Source of the DNA: Heterotrichella gracilis
Taxonomy: Eukaryota > Sar > Xanthophyceae > Tribonematales > Xanthonemataceae
Length of the DNA stretch: 64,000 bases
Assembly: GCA_032358255.1 (NCBI GenBank)
Contig: JAULBX010000003.1
Coordinates: 186,001-250,000 of the forward strand
Direction: 5' to 3'
Of this stretch, positions 63,275 to 64,000 are shown piece by piece. The notes below the pieces were generated by a model that had not been told where the DNA came from, did no database searches, and saw only the letters and a program-made list of their open reading frames with translations. The stretch's first letter is position 1, and each line of letters opens with the position of its first letter. A program made the translations under genes and the position numbers.

Positions 63275-64000
63275 ATGTCTACGCGCTTCGAGCTGGGATA
63301 CAGAGGCAGGAGCGGCAAGAACGCCCCACTCTCCACCGCATTCGACCTCGACGACTCTGGCAAACAAAAGCCCACCAAGAAAAGGCGGTTGCTGCGGCTG
63401 TGCAGCGTCCTGATCACCATCGTGGCACTGTCTTTTGCTGCGCTTTCGTTCTTACCTCAACGATCTAGTGACCCACCAATAGCTAGGCAACAACAGAAAG
63501 GGAGCCAAGCGGAGCGGCTGCTTTTATCCACACACAACCGGCTGCTGTGGTACTACTACAAAACAGGGCAGACTCAAGTCATCCACCATGGCCAGGTAAG
63601 TGGTTCACCACCCACCACCCACCCACCCACCACCTTGCACACACCCACCTTCATCGTCCCACACCCAAAGCATGTAAATCCACCATCCACTTGTCTTGCG
63701 GACCTGATCGTGCAACCTTGCACCTCTGGCAGGGGTTTTACCGTGGGTATTGCTCGGTTGGCACCAGTACCATCTTGGATGGCCTCCCGCCCCCCACCCA
63801 CAACCCACCCACCATCCATCACCTACCACCCACCATCCACTCAGCTTTCCCACTTGCCATGGCAGGGGGTGTATTATGGGGTCTTCCCAGGGGAGGAGGC
63901 GGATGACTCTGGTGCCACCAGCACCATCTGGGTGGTCTCCCGCCCACACAACTGGCAGCCCACAACCACCCAGGAGTGGCTCCTGCACCTAGACCTAGAA
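63275..64000 (+). CDS. N-terminal part of a type II membrane protein (3' partial)
   Basis: Exon 1 is 63275-63595 (107 codons) and exon 2 is 63866 to beyond the window end, phase 0. A basic stretch (KPTKKRRLLRLC) precedes one hydrophobic span (SVLITIVALSFAALSFL, about residues 47-63), so the bulk should face the lumen or outside. The visible lumenal part (GVYYGVFPGEE, TIWVVSRPHNW, TQEWLLHLDLE) looks like the start of a beta-rich domain, perhaps sulfotransferase or propeller type, but I do not recognise it with confidence. Confidence 0.65.
   Translation, partial: MSTRFELGYRGRSGKNAPLSTAFDLDDSGKQKPTKKRRLLRLCSVLITIVALSFAALSFLPQRSSDPPIARQQQKGSQAERLLLSTHNRLLWYYYKTGQTQVIHHGQVSGSPPTTHPPTTLHTPTFIVPHPKHVNPPSTCLADLIVQPCTSGRGFTVGIARLAPVPSWMASRPPPTTHPPSITYHPPSTQLSHLPWQGVYYGVFPGEEADDSGATSTIWVVSRPHNWQPTTTQEWLLHLDLE
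63729..63798 (+). repeat. Ghost of exon 2 start of the membrane-protein gene (acceptor side)
   Basis: GGCAGGGG through CACCAGTACCATCTTGG and GGCCTCCCGCCC copies 63861-63943 with a large internal deletion, about 132 bases upstream of the true acceptor. Confidence 0.75.

Overview
The window is nuclear DNA from a photosynthetic eukaryote, most likely a green alga (Chlorophyta); I cannot name the genus. The genes are dense, GC-rich and heavily interrupted by introns with ordinary GT..AG borders. The protein families are plant or algal in type: diaminopimelate decarboxylase of the plastid lysine pathway, a CBP60-like regulator and a plant-type CofD/YvcK-like protein. Plant-type telomere units (CCCTAAA/TTTAGGG) are scattered inside introns and between genes. 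There is no prokaryotic operon structure. One run of 100 N marks an assembly gap.

Layout, left to right: (1) 42-930 minus, two-RRM hnRNP-like protein, 3' end outside the window; (2) 1753-5308 plus, lysA; (3) 6711-10317 plus, coiled-coil IQ protein; (4) 11426-15405 minus, CofD/YvcK-like protein; (5) 17646-25403 minus, 14-exon PHD / zinc-knuckle / extended-PHD chromatin reader; (6) 26183-29379 plus, beta-1,4-galactosyltransferase-like (GT7) Golgi enzyme; (7) 30199-32147 plus, Qa-SNARE syntaxin; (8) 34795-43855 minus, 15-exon RING protein with two RanBP2-type zinc fingers, a helical-repeat middle and a proline-rich tail; (9) a tentative unidentified gene at 44641-45825 plus; (10) 46404-54813 plus, CBP60-like transcription regulator; (11) 57502-61374 minus, three-KH RNA-binding protein; (12) 63275-64000 plus, start of a type II membrane protein. 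I rebuilt the exons by hand. For genes 1, 2, 5-8, 10 and 11 every exon joins in frame. The starts of genes 3 and 4 are uncertain. The genes do not form one pathway; they cover RNA binding, chromatin and transcription control, secretion and amino-acid synthesis.

The most striking signal is not a gene. Almost every multi-exon gene carries decayed partial copies of its own exon edges (exon end plus splice site), in the same orientation, in the adjoining intron or just beyond the last exon. I call these exon-edge ghosts. Several sit beside telomere-like units. One (the syntaxin tail) is still an intact reading frame encoding a second membrane anchor. Others are amplified into small tandem arrays, such as those around the KH1 exon and the last CBP60 exon. 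This looks like a continuing process of local tandem duplication at splice sites that lengthens introns.
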